Origin: Lachnospiraceae bacterium UBA1201
GTDB taxonomy: Bacteria > Bacillota > Clostridia > Lachnospirales > Lachnospiraceae
DNA length: 39,786 bases
Assembly (NCBI GenBank): GCA_002309675.1
Contig: DBXX01000042.1
Location: forward strand, 1-39,786
Reading direction: 5' to 3'
In this document: one piece after another, positions 1-7,999 of the stretch
Numbering within the stretch: position 1 is the first letter of the stretch
Layout of the letters: each line of letters opens with the position of its first letter
Program-made: the position numbers and the translations under genes
Notes under the pieces: generated by a model
Told to the model about the DNA's origin: nothing
The model's database searches: none
Seen by the model: only the letters and a program-made list of their open reading frames with translations

Positions 1-11
1 GGAGGAACAGG

Positions 12-1481
12 ATGAAAAGATATTTTAAGAATAAGATGATCGCGACCGCATCGGCGCTGGTGTTGACAGCCGGTTTGGTCGGTTGCGGCGGAAAGAATAC
101 GGATGAGACAACGGGGAGTACCCCGGAAACCTCAACGGCGGCAGAGGTGAAAACGACCGAGGCACCTGCTACTACGGAGGAAGTGAAAACGACGGAAGCT
201 CCCGCAACGACGGAAGAGGTAAAGACGACCGAAGCGCCCACGACGGAGGCGCCAACGGAGGCACCGACCGAGGCACCGACACAGGCACCGACTGAGGCTC
301 CTACAGAGGTCCCCAAACCGGATACACTCTTTACGAAGGACACGTATCCGCGGGTTGACGGCGCAACCGGGCAGTACCCGATGTCTCTGGAGATCGCGAA
401 GGCGACCATGGGCCTTAGTCAGGAAGAGGCAGAGGAATTCATTATCCACCATACGACAAAGAACGCATATTATAACCTGATCGATAAGAAGGTCGACGTG
501 ATCTTTGTTTCCGAGCCTTCGGACGACATCCTGAAGCGCGCGGAGGAAGCGGGCGTTACTTTTGAGATGTGCGGCATTGGCCGTGACGGCTTCGTTTTTG
601 TTGTAAATGATCAGAACCCGGTACAGAGCCTGACACTGGATCAGATTCGTGATATCTATACCGGAAAGATCACGAACTGGAAGGAAGTCGGCGGCGAAGA
701 TGTCAATATCTGTGCATATCAGCGTGAGCAGAACTCCGGCAGCCAGAACCTGATGGAGAAAATGGTCATGAAGGGTCAGGAGATGATGGAGGCTCCGAAG
801 AGTTATTATATCGACTCCATGTCCGGCCTGATCGACCAGATCGCGGCGTTTGAGACCAGTCGTTCTGCCATTGGATACTCCGTATATCTGTACGCAAAGG
901 ATCTGTATGTAAAGGACAATATCAAATTCCTGGGCGTCGACGGTGTGGTCCCGAGTGACGCAACGATAGCCAGCGGTGAGTATCCCCTGTCGAAGATTGT
1001 TTATGCGGTTTACCGCAGCGACGAGCCGGCGGACAGCCCGGTTCGTAAACTGTGCAACTGGCTGCTCACCGAGGAAGGCCAGGAAGCAGTTGTAGCCGGC
1101 GGCTACACCGGTATTGTCGGTGAGGCTCCTGTTGCTGACGGATCCTACCTGATCGAGGATTATGAAAGAGGTTTATTCAGGGATGCCGACGGTAATGTGA
1201 CGGCGCAGGAAGACCTGAAGGACGGCACGTTTACATTGACCGGTTCTTTAGGCAAATTCGATGATAAATGGAATTTCCAGACCTTATACCCGTTTGCGGT
1301 CAGAAACTTTAAGCTGGCTGATGATTTCCGCATCATTCATTCCGGAGGAACCGGGGACGATACACCCGGTGCGATCCCTGATTTCATGGAGTTCTACAGC
1401 GATTATGTTCGTAACTCGGGAGTTTCCTACAGTATCGTGATCAAGGACGGTAAGATCAGCCAGATCGAGATCGCTTCCTAA
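12..1481 (+). CDS. PstS-like substrate-binding lipoprotein with Thr/Glu/Pro linker
   Basis: A 489-residue predicted lipoprotein. The signal peptide ends in a lipobox (LVGC, lipidated Cys25). Residues ~30-103 are a low-complexity linker of repeated TTEAPATTEEV and TEAP units. From ~104 to ~385 comes a periplasmic-binding-protein fold of the phosphate-binding PstS type, recognisable from GRDGFVFVVND, LTLDQIRDIYTGKITNWKEV and the NSGSQ ligand-loop motif. The N-terminal ligand loop that is usually DGSTS-like reads DGATGQYP, so the ligand may not be phosphate. About 100 extra C-terminal residues follow. The start is set by GGAGG at bases 1-5. No pst permease or ATPase genes lie nearby, so this is an orphan binding protein that may act as a surface sensor or scavenger. 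The fold is secure; the ligand is not. Confidence 0.85.
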   Translation: MKRYFKNKMIATASALVLTAGLVGCGGKNTDETTGSTPETSTAAEVKTTEAPATTEEVKTTEAPATTEEVKTTEAPTTEAPTEAPTEAPTQAPTEAPTEVPKPDTLFTKDTYPRVDGATGQYPMSLEIAKATMGLSQEEAEEFIIHHTTKNAYYNLIDKKVDVIFVSEPSDDILKRAEEAGVTFEMCGIGRDGFVFVVNDQNPVQSLTLDQIRDIYTGKITNWKEVGGEDVNICAYQREQNSGSQNLMEKMVMKGQEMMEAPKSYYIDSMSGLIDQIAAFETSRSAIGYSVYLYAKDLYVKDNIKFLGVDGVVPSDATIASGEYPLSKIVYAVYRSDEPADSPVRKLCNWLLTEEGQEAVVAGGYTGIVGEAPVADGSYLIEDYERGLFRDADGNVTAQEDLKDGTFTLTGSLGKFDDKWNFQTLYPFAVRNFKLADDFRIIHSGGTGDDTPGAIPDFMEFYSDYVRNSGVSYSIVIKDGKISQIEIAS

Positions 1482-1501
1482 AACCAACACAAGTTTTACC
1501 C

Positions 1502-1528
1502 CATCCGCGTGTGATCCACACGCGGATG
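1502..1528 (+). other. Perfect 12-bp hairpin between genes
   Basis: CATCCGCGTGTG and its exact complement are separated by ATC, 20 bases after the PstS-like stop codon. No U-tract follows (TTGACTAAAGG), so it does not look like a standard intrinsic terminator. It could stabilise or process the transcript, or weakly terminate it. The next gene's ribosome site starts about 8 bases after the stem. Confidence 0.6.
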
Positions 1529-1550
1529 TTGACTAAAGGGGGGAGAGTTT

Positions 1551-3863
1551 ATGAGAAAACGCAGTTTCATGCCGATACGTTTACTCGCGGCGCTTCTGTC
1601 GCTGCTGCTGGTGGCGCTCAGCCAGCCGGTAGTTCCGGCGCAGGCTGCGCCGGAAGCTTCCGAGACATCCGCTGACGATGACGACATCTCTGTGCTGTCC
1701 GTCATCGTGAATACAAACTCAGAGACGAACGAAGTCTTCACCGAGCTGGTCTTGCAAAACAAGGGCTCGGAAGATAAGCAGATCACATTTCCCCTGCCGG
1801 AAGTATATGCGGGGATCAACACGAAAACATTGACTGTAAAGATCGCAAACGGCGAGGATCTCGTACATGATAGCGGCACGGTGACCCTGAATGTTCAGGC
1901 CGGAGGGTTCGCGGGAGTATCCTATACCTATAAGACGAAGAAGAACCTGGTTTACGAGCACGTGATCGGGATTGATCTGAAGCAACTTTCAGCGCTGTTT
2001 AATGACCGTATCGGCCATCTGGAATGGACCGTTGACATGCCGCTCTATGAGATGGTGCTGGTGGATGAGATCCAACCGGTCAACTTTACGTGTGATGGTA
2101 AGCAGATCCGCGTGGAGCTGGATAACTTTCTTGTGAGCCGCCTGCTGGACAAGGTTTATTTGGATCGGACGACGCATAAGGATCTGCTGGAAAAGATTGA
2201 AAATACCGACGAGGAGATCGAGGAAGAGTATGAACGGCTTCAGGATATCCCAAACGAGTTGGCTCCTCTGATAAAAGAATATGAGGAATTGGAGGCTAGA
2301 ATCGATCAAGAGATTGATTGGGAGAACGGATGGGATAGTATGGATCCGGAACAGCAGAACTATATTTCTGGGCTGCAAGATCAACAGGAAACCCTTTTTG
2401 AAAAAATCGATGAACTCGAAGCTGAGGCATATGATCTGGAAGACGCTATCACTAAGCAGATCGTGAATAGGTTTATCACAGAGAACTATCGTCAGTGGTA
2501 TATAAATCCCGAAGAAATACAGAGACAGAAACCTTTAGATACGATTTCACTGGGTGAAACACTCTTTAATATGTATCTGGATCGGCATTATACACAAGAG
2601 GAGAGAAGGACGATCCTTAGGAAACTGAAGAGCGAAGACACCTCGGAAACAGGAGATTATTCCTACGAGATACTTAAAATTTTATATTCAGAGCGCCTTT
2701 CTCCGGATTTTGAGGACGGCTTGTTCTCGCAGCTTTTGTGGGGCATGGGTCTTCTCGATTTGTCGTATTACGATTTTGATACGCCCGGGCCTGCGGTTCG
2801 GGCAATGTATTATGGCAGTGATCATTCGGTATATGCTATCATCCCAAGCGGACCGAAAATCGATCGGAGTAAGGTTGTTGTTTGGCAAGGTGAGTTTGAC
2901 AGAAGCGAGACTTTTGTTTCTGACATAAATGAATATATCATTCAACGTATGGGGATAGACTATATGACGTCTTCCCGTTTTGCATTTATCAGCGAAACGG
3001 AATTTGAGGATATCAATACAGTGTCAGATTATTTAGACGCTTTGCATGTAAAAGCGATCCTGCGTGCGGATCTTCCTAAGAATGATTCTATGTTTTCTGA
3101 TCAGCGGGATTATATTCACTATCCTTTTATGGGTTACGATGGAACAAAAGAGTGGCCGTATGAGAGTTTTAAAACGGATGCAGATTCAGCACTGCCTGGG
3201 AAATTACTGGATCAGTATAATTCGGACATGAAAGAGCTGGTTGAGAAAGGCGAGGTCACCCCGGAAGATGCTCGTTATGTTAAGGAACCTCTTAAGAACA
3301 TATTCCGGCTTCCGATTATGACCTTTTATCTGGGGACTATAAAAGAAGAGTCGGAAACGGAAATACGCACTCAATACTTTGAAGATTATAGTCCGTTCAT
3401 AGGTGAGGGGGCGATCAATAAGTTCCTGGACCTTCCCACGCCTAAGTCGATGATCGATTCGCATTATAGAGATGTTGAACTAGCGATAAAAGAAAACGAT
3501 CGCCGAATCGCTCAGGCCTACGAGAAACTGAACCTGCCGGATCTTCCGGAAGGGGTACGTGCTCAGCCTGAGACGGAAGCACCGACCGAGGAAGTCACGA
3601 CCGAAGCGCCGACCGAGGAAGCCACCGTTCCTTCTACGGAGGCCGTAACCGAAGCGACTGTGGAAACTACCGGAGAAAGCATTACAGAGGCATCGACAGC
3701 TGCTGTTGATGACGAAACCGAGACCTTTGCCTCGAAGGATACGAAGGATCCGTCGGATAAAGGAATCCTGGTCTTGCTGATCGCCATCGGAGCCGGCATC
3801 GTGGTTGCCGGGGCAGCAACGACAGTAGTGCTCGTCAAAAAGAAGTCTAAGAAGAGGGGATAA
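1551..3863 (+). CDS. Membrane-anchored surface protein, copy 1 of a tandem pair
   Basis: A 770-residue secreted protein of unknown function. It has a signal peptide (predicted cut after VPAQA, ~residue 32) and an N-terminal ~170-residue beta-rich region. Residues ~214-303 are a strongly charged coiled-coil-like stretch rich in Glu, Leu, Ile and Gln. A mixed alpha/beta region follows, then a TEAPTEE-type linker (~675-735), a single transmembrane helix (~742-763) and a KKKSKKRG cytoplasmic tail. This is a typical wall-spanning, membrane-anchored layout. The ribosome site is GGGGGGAG, 6 bases before ATG. It is a close paralog of the next gene: the first ~208 codons of both align without gaps at a constant offset of 2317 bases. 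The coiled-coil segment is absent from the paralog. No enzyme motif was recognised; adhesion or envelope scaffolding is a guess. Confidence 0.8.
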   Translation: MRKRSFMPIRLLAALLSLLLVALSQPVVPAQAAPEASETSADDDDISVLSVIVNTNSETNEVFTELVLQNKGSEDKQITFPLPEVYAGINTKTLTVKIANGEDLVHDSGTVTLNVQAGGFAGVSYTYKTKKNLVYEHVIGIDLKQLSALFNDRIGHLEWTVDMPLYEMVLVDEIQPVNFTCDGKQIRVELDNFLVSRLLDKVYLDRTTHKDLLEKIENTDEEIEEEYERLQDIPNELAPLIKEYEELEARIDQEIDWENGWDSMDPEQQNYISGLQDQQETLFEKIDELEAEAYDLEDAITKQIVNRFITENYRQWYINPEEIQRQKPLDTISLGETLFNMYLDRHYTQEERRTILRKLKSEDTSETGDYSYEILKILYSERLSPDFEDGLFSQLLWGMGLLDLSYYDFDTPGPAVRAMYYGSDHSVYAIIPSGPKIDRSKVVVWQGEFDRSETFVSDINEYIIQRMGIDYMTSSRFAFISETEFEDINTVSDYLDALHVKAILRADLPKNDSMFSDQRDYIHYPFMGYDGTKEWPYESFKTDADSALPGKLLDQYNSDMKELVEKGEVTPEDARYVKEPLKNIFRLPIMTFYLGTIKEESETEIRTQYFEDYSPFIGEGAINKFLDLPTPKSMIDSHYRDVELAIKENDRRIAQAYEKLNLPDLPEGVRAQPETEAPTEEVTTEAPTEEATVPSTEAVTEATVETTGESITEASTAAVDDETETFASKDTKDPSDKGILVLLIAIGAGIVVAGAATTVVLVKKKSKKRG

Positions 3864-3867
3864 AACT

Positions 3868-5940
3868 ATGAGAAAACGCAGTTTCATGCCGATACGTTTA
3901 CTCTCGGCGCTTCTGGCGCTGCTGCTGATGGTGCTCAACCTGTCGGTAGTTCCGGCACAGGCTGCGCCGGAAACTTTCGAGACATCCGCTGACGATGACG
4001 ACATCTCTGTGCTGTCCGTCATCGTGAATACAAACTCAGAGACGAACGAGGTATTCACGGAACTGATCCTGCAAAATAAGGGGACAGAAGATCAACAGAT
4101 CACATTTTCCCTGCCCGAAGTATACGCGGGGATCGACACGAAAACATTGATCGTAAAGACGGTAAACAGCGAGGAACTCGTACATGATAGCGGAACGGTG
4201 ACCCTGAATATTCAGGCCGGAGGCTTCGCGGGGGTATCCTATACCTATAAGACGAAGAAGAACCTGTTTTACGAGCACGTGATCGGATTTGATCTGAAGC
4301 AGCTTTCTGCGCTGTTTAATGACCGCATCGGCCATCTGGAATGGACCGTTGACATGCCGCTCTATGAGATGGTGCTGGTGGATGAGATCCAACCGGCCAA
4401 TTATCAAGTGACACGGGGGAGGATCAGCGTAACACTGGATGATTTTCCGGTGAGCAGGCTACTGGATCAGATGTATCTGTCACGGATAACACATATGGAT
4501 CTATTGGAGCAGCTCACAGAAGAAAACGGTTTTATCGAGCAAAACTACCGTAATTGGTACAGGAATCCGGAGTATGTAAAAGAACACCTGGTCTATGATG
4601 CGTATAATCAAGAGGGGCCGAATATTTGGTTGACAGTTTGGAATATGTATTTTGATCAGGAATACCCGGAGGATCGCGAGGAACTGATTCGCGAGATGAC
4701 GAAACGTTTTTTGTATCACGAAGATAAAATATGGTGGAGTAAAAAGTTTGACGACGAACAAATGGAACGATTCAACCAGATGAAATTAGGGGGAGAGCAT
4801 GGTTACGATTTGTTAGAATATCTGCTTTGCGATATGGGAGTTCTCGATTATTTCATTTACAGCCCCAAAACCAGCCCCGCGATCCGGGCGTTGCATGATA
4901 CTGAAAAACCACAAGTCTATGCGATCATTCCGTCGGCGCCGGGCTTAGTGGGAAAGAATCTGCAAAATGAAGGGATTTTTGGAGAGATAAGCATCGATTA
5001 TTCTCCGGATATAGAGCGTATGATTTATGACAGTATCTGGTTTGAAAAAGGACATTATCGTAAAATCTGTCTGATGGAGAGCGATTTTGATGATCCGGCG
5101 CTCGTTCGGGATACTGTGGATGCTTTGCATGTGAAGGCAGTCATTCGCTCTGATTTTGTACTGGAAGGAAGGGAGGTCGCCAAATCACTGCCTCACCTGG
5201 AATATTATGCTCCTTCGGAATTGACCGGTTATTTTGCATATGACGGAACGGATATTTATTCCTTTGATACTTTTTCATCGGATCTGAGGGAGGTGTATAA
5301 GGAAGGAGCTTTATTGTTCCATTATGACGAGCCGCTTAAAGAGAGCGTTTCGGTTCCCGTTTTTACACTGTACTGGGGATATGCCCAGGAGATATCGGAT
5401 ATTGACAACAGAGTACAATTTGTAATCTATAACAAAGGGTACACATTTTCTAATGGCGGGATCGACTTGTTGATGAATCAGCAGCTCCCTAAGCAGATGC
5501 TGGCGGCTCGTGATGCAAAGGTGAAGGAAGCCGTGGAAGAAAACGATCGCCGGATCGCCCAGGCGTACGAGGAACTGAACCTGCCGGAGGTTCCGGAAAC
5601 ACCGACGGAAGTGCCGACCGAAGCACCGACCGAAGCTCCCACAGAGGCTCCGACGGAAGTTGCCACCGAGGCGCCTACAGAGCTCGCGACCGAAGTAACG
5701 ACGGAAGGTGCACCTGCTTCTACAGAGGTGGAAGCGAGCAACACGACGCAGGCCATTAATGAAGCCACGGCCGAAGTTTCAACAGAAGAACCGGCCCGGG
5801 GACGCGCTGAACGGGAAGAGAAAGAGGCTTCCGAAGGGAACATGATTTGGATCGTCCTGATCGCAGTGGGAACGGCCGTCGCTTTGGGCGCGGCATTGAC
5901 CGCGATCCTCGTGATCAAAAAGAAGAGACACGGGAAATAA
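3868..5940 (+). CDS. Membrane-anchored surface protein, copy 2 of a tandem pair
   Basis: A 690-residue paralog of the preceding gene, only 4 bases after its stop, so the two are surely co-transcribed. It shares the signal peptide and the N-terminal ~200 residues almost exactly. The middle is strongly diverged, and the ~90-residue coiled-coil block present in copy 1 is missing. The shared tail resumes at the motif EENDRRIAQAYEELNLPE. A long TEAPTEAPTE linker follows (~575-640), then a transmembrane helix (~660-683) and a KKKRHGK cytoplasmic end. Ribosome site GAGGGG is 7 bases upstream of ATG. The pattern of conserved ends and diverged core suggests tandem duplication followed by diversification of the exposed region. 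Function unknown. Confidence 0.8.
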   Translation: MRKRSFMPIRLLSALLALLLMVLNLSVVPAQAAPETFETSADDDDISVLSVIVNTNSETNEVFTELILQNKGTEDQQITFSLPEVYAGIDTKTLIVKTVNSEELVHDSGTVTLNIQAGGFAGVSYTYKTKKNLFYEHVIGFDLKQLSALFNDRIGHLEWTVDMPLYEMVLVDEIQPANYQVTRGRISVTLDDFPVSRLLDQMYLSRITHMDLLEQLTEENGFIEQNYRNWYRNPEYVKEHLVYDAYNQEGPNIWLTVWNMYFDQEYPEDREELIREMTKRFLYHEDKIWWSKKFDDEQMERFNQMKLGGEHGYDLLEYLLCDMGVLDYFIYSPKTSPAIRALHDTEKPQVYAIIPSAPGLVGKNLQNEGIFGEISIDYSPDIERMIYDSIWFEKGHYRKICLMESDFDDPALVRDTVDALHVKAVIRSDFVLEGREVAKSLPHLEYYAPSELTGYFAYDGTDIYSFDTFSSDLREVYKEGALLFHYDEPLKESVSVPVFTLYWGYAQEISDIDNRVQFVIYNKGYTFSNGGIDLLMNQQLPKQMLAARDAKVKEAVEENDRRIAQAYEELNLPEVPETPTEVPTEAPTEAPTEAPTEVATEAPTELATEVTTEGAPASTEVEASNTTQAINEATAEVSTEEPARGRAEREEKEASEGNMIWIVLIAVGTAVALGAALTAILVIKKKRHGK

Positions 5941-5943
5941 GTC

Positions 5944-5972
5944 TTTCAAAAACTGACGGAATGTGCTATAAT
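5944..5972 (+). promoter_or_regulatory. Predicted sigma-A promoter for the esterase gene
   Basis: Perfect -10 TATAAT (5967-5972) with an extended TG two bases upstream of it, and a weak -35 TTTCAA at 17-bp spacing. The extended -10 compensates for the poor -35. The leader is about 80 nt long and ends in GGAGG, 8 bases before the ATG at 6058. Confidence 0.6.
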
Positions 5973-6057
5973 AATGGACGAAAAAAGTTTGGTCTGAGGG
6001 ACCGACAAAAGGTACGTTAATGGTATCAAAAAAGAGAAGAACCCGGAGGTTTTTAGG

Positions 6058-7140
6058 ATGAAGAAACAAGTACTCGATCTGGCGATCTCATATGATGCGT
6101 ATTTCGGTGAGCCGAACCGCGACGGAGATCAGGGTTTTGAGATCATGCCGGACGGCGGCGTGAAGTTTCGTGTGAAAGCGCCGAACGCAAAAGAGGTGGT
6201 CATTGACCAGTTTAACAATCTGCACCCGTTAAAGAAGGTCAGCGACGATATGTGGGAAGAAGTTGTGTATCTGGGACGCGGTTTCCAGTATTTCTTCCTG
6301 AAGGTAGACGGAGCCGATGTTTTGTGTCCGTATTTCCCCATCGGTTACGGTTGCTGCCGCCCCATGAACTTCGTGGATGTTCCGGTTCCCGGCGAGGAAG
6401 ATTGGGACGCGCTGGCGGATATCCCGCACGGCTCGGTGACTCGTCACTACTATATGTCGAAGACGACCGGAAAGCATGAGATCTGCCTGGTATATAAGCC
6501 GGCGTCGTTTGACCCGAATAAGAAGTATCCGGTGCTGTACCTGCAGCATGGATACGGCGAGAACGAGATCGGCTGGATCTACCAGGGACATGCGGGACGT
6601 ATCGCAGACCGTTTGCTTGTGGACGGAAAGATGAAGGAAATGATCATCGTCATGGCGAACGGCATGCCGCAGGTGGAGCAAAAGGATGGTCCGTTCCCTC
6701 GCTTCGATACATTTGAGCATATTCTGTTGGATGACCTGATCCCGTTTATCGAGTCTAACTATCCGGTATATACCGATAAGTGGAACCGTGCGATGGCAGG
6801 CCTGAGCATGGGCAGCTACCAGACCAGTATCATCACCATGACACATCCGGATCTGTTCGGTTACGTCGGCGTGTTCAGCGGATTTATGTCCTCCCCGTGG
6901 CCGTCACCGGATGCGCACCTCGCGATCCTCGACGACCCGAAGAAGTTCGCCGAGAGCTTCCGTGTGTTCTACCGCGCGATGGGCACAGAAGATACCTATT
7001 TCAACAGTTTCGAGAAGGACGATAAGATGCTCGAGACGAAGGATGTCGATATCTATCGTACGACGTTCCCCGGCGGCCACGACTGGAGCGTATGGCGCCG
7101 CTGCATCCATGATTTCCTGCCTAGGATCTTTCAAGGGTGA
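6058..7140 (+). CDS. CE1-like carbohydrate esterase (feruloyl/acetyl esterase type)
   Basis: A 360-residue protein with no signal peptide, hence cytoplasmic. Residues ~30-110 form a small beta domain like the carbohydrate-binding/E-set modules that precede many esterases of this group. Residues ~135-360 form an alpha/beta-hydrolase of the putative esterase (esterase D/XynZ) family. It has an oxyanion-loop HGYGENE (164-170), the nucleophile elbow GLSMGS with Ser250, an acidic residue near GTED (309-312) and the catalytic His341 in GGHDW. This family cleaves acyl groups such as ferulate or acetate from plant-cell-wall sugars. With the GH39 xylosidase in the same window it fits intracellular finishing of imported xylo-oligosaccharides. 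It is transcribed alone, between its own promoter and a strong terminator. Substrate not determined. Confidence 0.85.
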   Translation: MKKQVLDLAISYDAYFGEPNRDGDQGFEIMPDGGVKFRVKAPNAKEVVIDQFNNLHPLKKVSDDMWEEVVYLGRGFQYFFLKVDGADVLCPYFPIGYGCCRPMNFVDVPVPGEEDWDALADIPHGSVTRHYYMSKTTGKHEICLVYKPASFDPNKKYPVLYLQHGYGENEIGWIYQGHAGRIADRLLVDGKMKEMIIVMANGMPQVEQKDGPFPRFDTFEHILLDDLIPFIESNYPVYTDKWNRAMAGLSMGSYQTSIITMTHPDLFGYVGVFSGFMSSPWPSPDAHLAILDDPKKFAESFRVFYRAMGTEDTYFNSFEKDDKMLETKDVDIYRTTFPGGHDWSVWRRCIHDFLPRIFQG

Positions 7141-7189
7141 GCAATGATTTGAATAAATGATGATCAGGTCGTTTGATCTGAAAGAGTGA

Positions 7190-7227
7190 GGCCGTTGGCG
7201 TATATGTAAATACGCCAACGGCCTTTT
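7190..7227 (+). terminator. Strong intrinsic terminator after the esterase gene
   Basis: A perfect 13-bp G+C-rich stem (7190-7202 with 7211-7223), loop of 8 bases, then TTTT. It lies 50 bases after the esterase stop. It may also serve the converging mazEF transcript, but the U-tract on that strand is poor. Confidence 0.88.
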
Positions 7228-7246
7228 GTATTAATCGGAGAAATTA

Positions 7247-7579
7247 TCATAGATCCTGCTCGATTTCGGCAAATAAGATATCAATCACTTTATCGAGAAG
7301 ATCATGGGGGATCGGTTCTATATAATTATAGGGCGTTGCTTTCAAATCCAGAGTTCGAACATGTTCACAAAGAATTACTCCGGTGGTAGCAGTGCGATCG
7401 TCAAGGGGGATATGAAGAGGAAACCGGTTATTTGTGTTGGTGATCGGGCACACGATGGCAAACTGCGTCAGTTTGTTAAATGTATCGTTGCTGACGACCA
7501 ACGCAGGACGATAGCCGGCCTGTTCATGTCCCATTTGCGGGTTGAAGTTGATTTTGATAATATCACCTTGCTTTACCAT
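7247..7579 (-). CDS. mazF: MazF/PemK-family endoribonuclease toxin
   Basis: A 110-residue protein, the normal length for MazF. It carries the family pattern GDIIKINFNPQMGHEQAGYRPALVVSN (split here as GDIIK...GYRPALVVS) with the conserved Arg24. Thr47 in CPITNTN matches the second catalytic position known from Bacillus MazF (Arg25 and Thr48 there). MazF cleaves mRNA at short sequence motifs and is held inactive by MazE. Its start overlaps the mazE stop by 7 bases, the usual translational coupling, with GAGGGGAG just upstream of its ATG. It converges on the esterase gene. Confidence 0.92.
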   Translation of the reverse strand: MVKQGDIIKINFNPQMGHEQAGYRPALVVSNDTFNKLTQFAIVCPITNTNNRFPLHIPLDDRTATTGVILCEHVRTLDLKATPYNYIEPIPHDLLDKVIDILFAEIEQDL

Positions 7580-7818
7580 ACTTCTCTCCCCTCGGGCCCA
7601 CCCCAGTCGATTTCTTCACAGACATAATTACCATCGTATTCTTTGAATAATTCTTTGATAGTCTTATGTTTCTTCGGTTCTGCCAGCTCGATCACGATCT
7701 TGTTGTCTTGCGTCTTTATGGTGATTTTATCATTCGTAGACCATTTCAAAGCATCAAGGATGGGCTTAGGAAGGCGAACCCCTTGACTGTTTCCCCATTT
7801 TTGTATTGTTCCGTTCAT
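7573..7818 (-). CDS. mazE: MazE-family antitoxin, AbrB-type DNA-binding domain
   Basis: An 81-residue protein. Residues 1-46 are a swapped-hairpin AbrB/MazE domain (WGNSQGVRLPKPILDAL, then beta strands DKITIK and KIVIEL). The C-terminal tail, rich in Lys then Glu/Asp/Trp, is the expected MazF-binding segment. MazE neutralises MazF and the complex normally represses its own promoter. A strong AAGGAGGG ribosome site precedes ATG, and a near-consensus promoter with an overlapping palindromic operator lies directly upstream. Confidence 0.92.
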   Translation of the reverse strand: MNGTIQKWGNSQGVRLPKPILDALKWSTNDKITIKTQDNKIVIELAEPKKHKTIKELFKEYDGNYVCEEIDWGGPEGREVW

Positions 7819-7839
7819 ATCTATCCCTCCTTCACTTTG

Positions 7840-7878
7840 GTATATACACAGTATATACTATTGGCGGAGCATTGTCAA
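7840..7878 (-). promoter_or_regulatory. mazEF promoter with overlapping operator
   Basis: On the minus strand: -35 TTGACA (7873-7878), 17-bp spacer, -10 TATACT (7850-7855). Overlapping the -10 are two copies of the self-complementary octamer GTATATAC (7840-7847 and 7851-7858) spaced by three bases. Occupancy by MazE-MazF would block polymerase, giving classic autoregulation. Promoter seen directly; operator role inferred. Confidence 0.8.
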
Positions 7879-7910
7879 GAGTTTTTTGTTTGATCCACCT
7901 TCAAATCCGG

Positions 7911-7939
7911 TTTAAGGATTTTTTAATATATGGTATGAT
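7911..7939 (+). promoter_or_regulatory. Possible promoter for the ABC permease operon
   Basis: Extended -10 TGGTATGAT (TATGAT at 7934-7939) with a weak -35 TTTAAG at 17-bp spacing. It lies ~60 bases before the permease ATG and just outside the divergent mazEF promoter. Confidence 0.45.
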
Positions 7940-7999
7940 AAGATCAACTCAACAAGGCGGGAGGAAATCAAAAAACGCCTTGCAGAGAGGAGAGACTAC

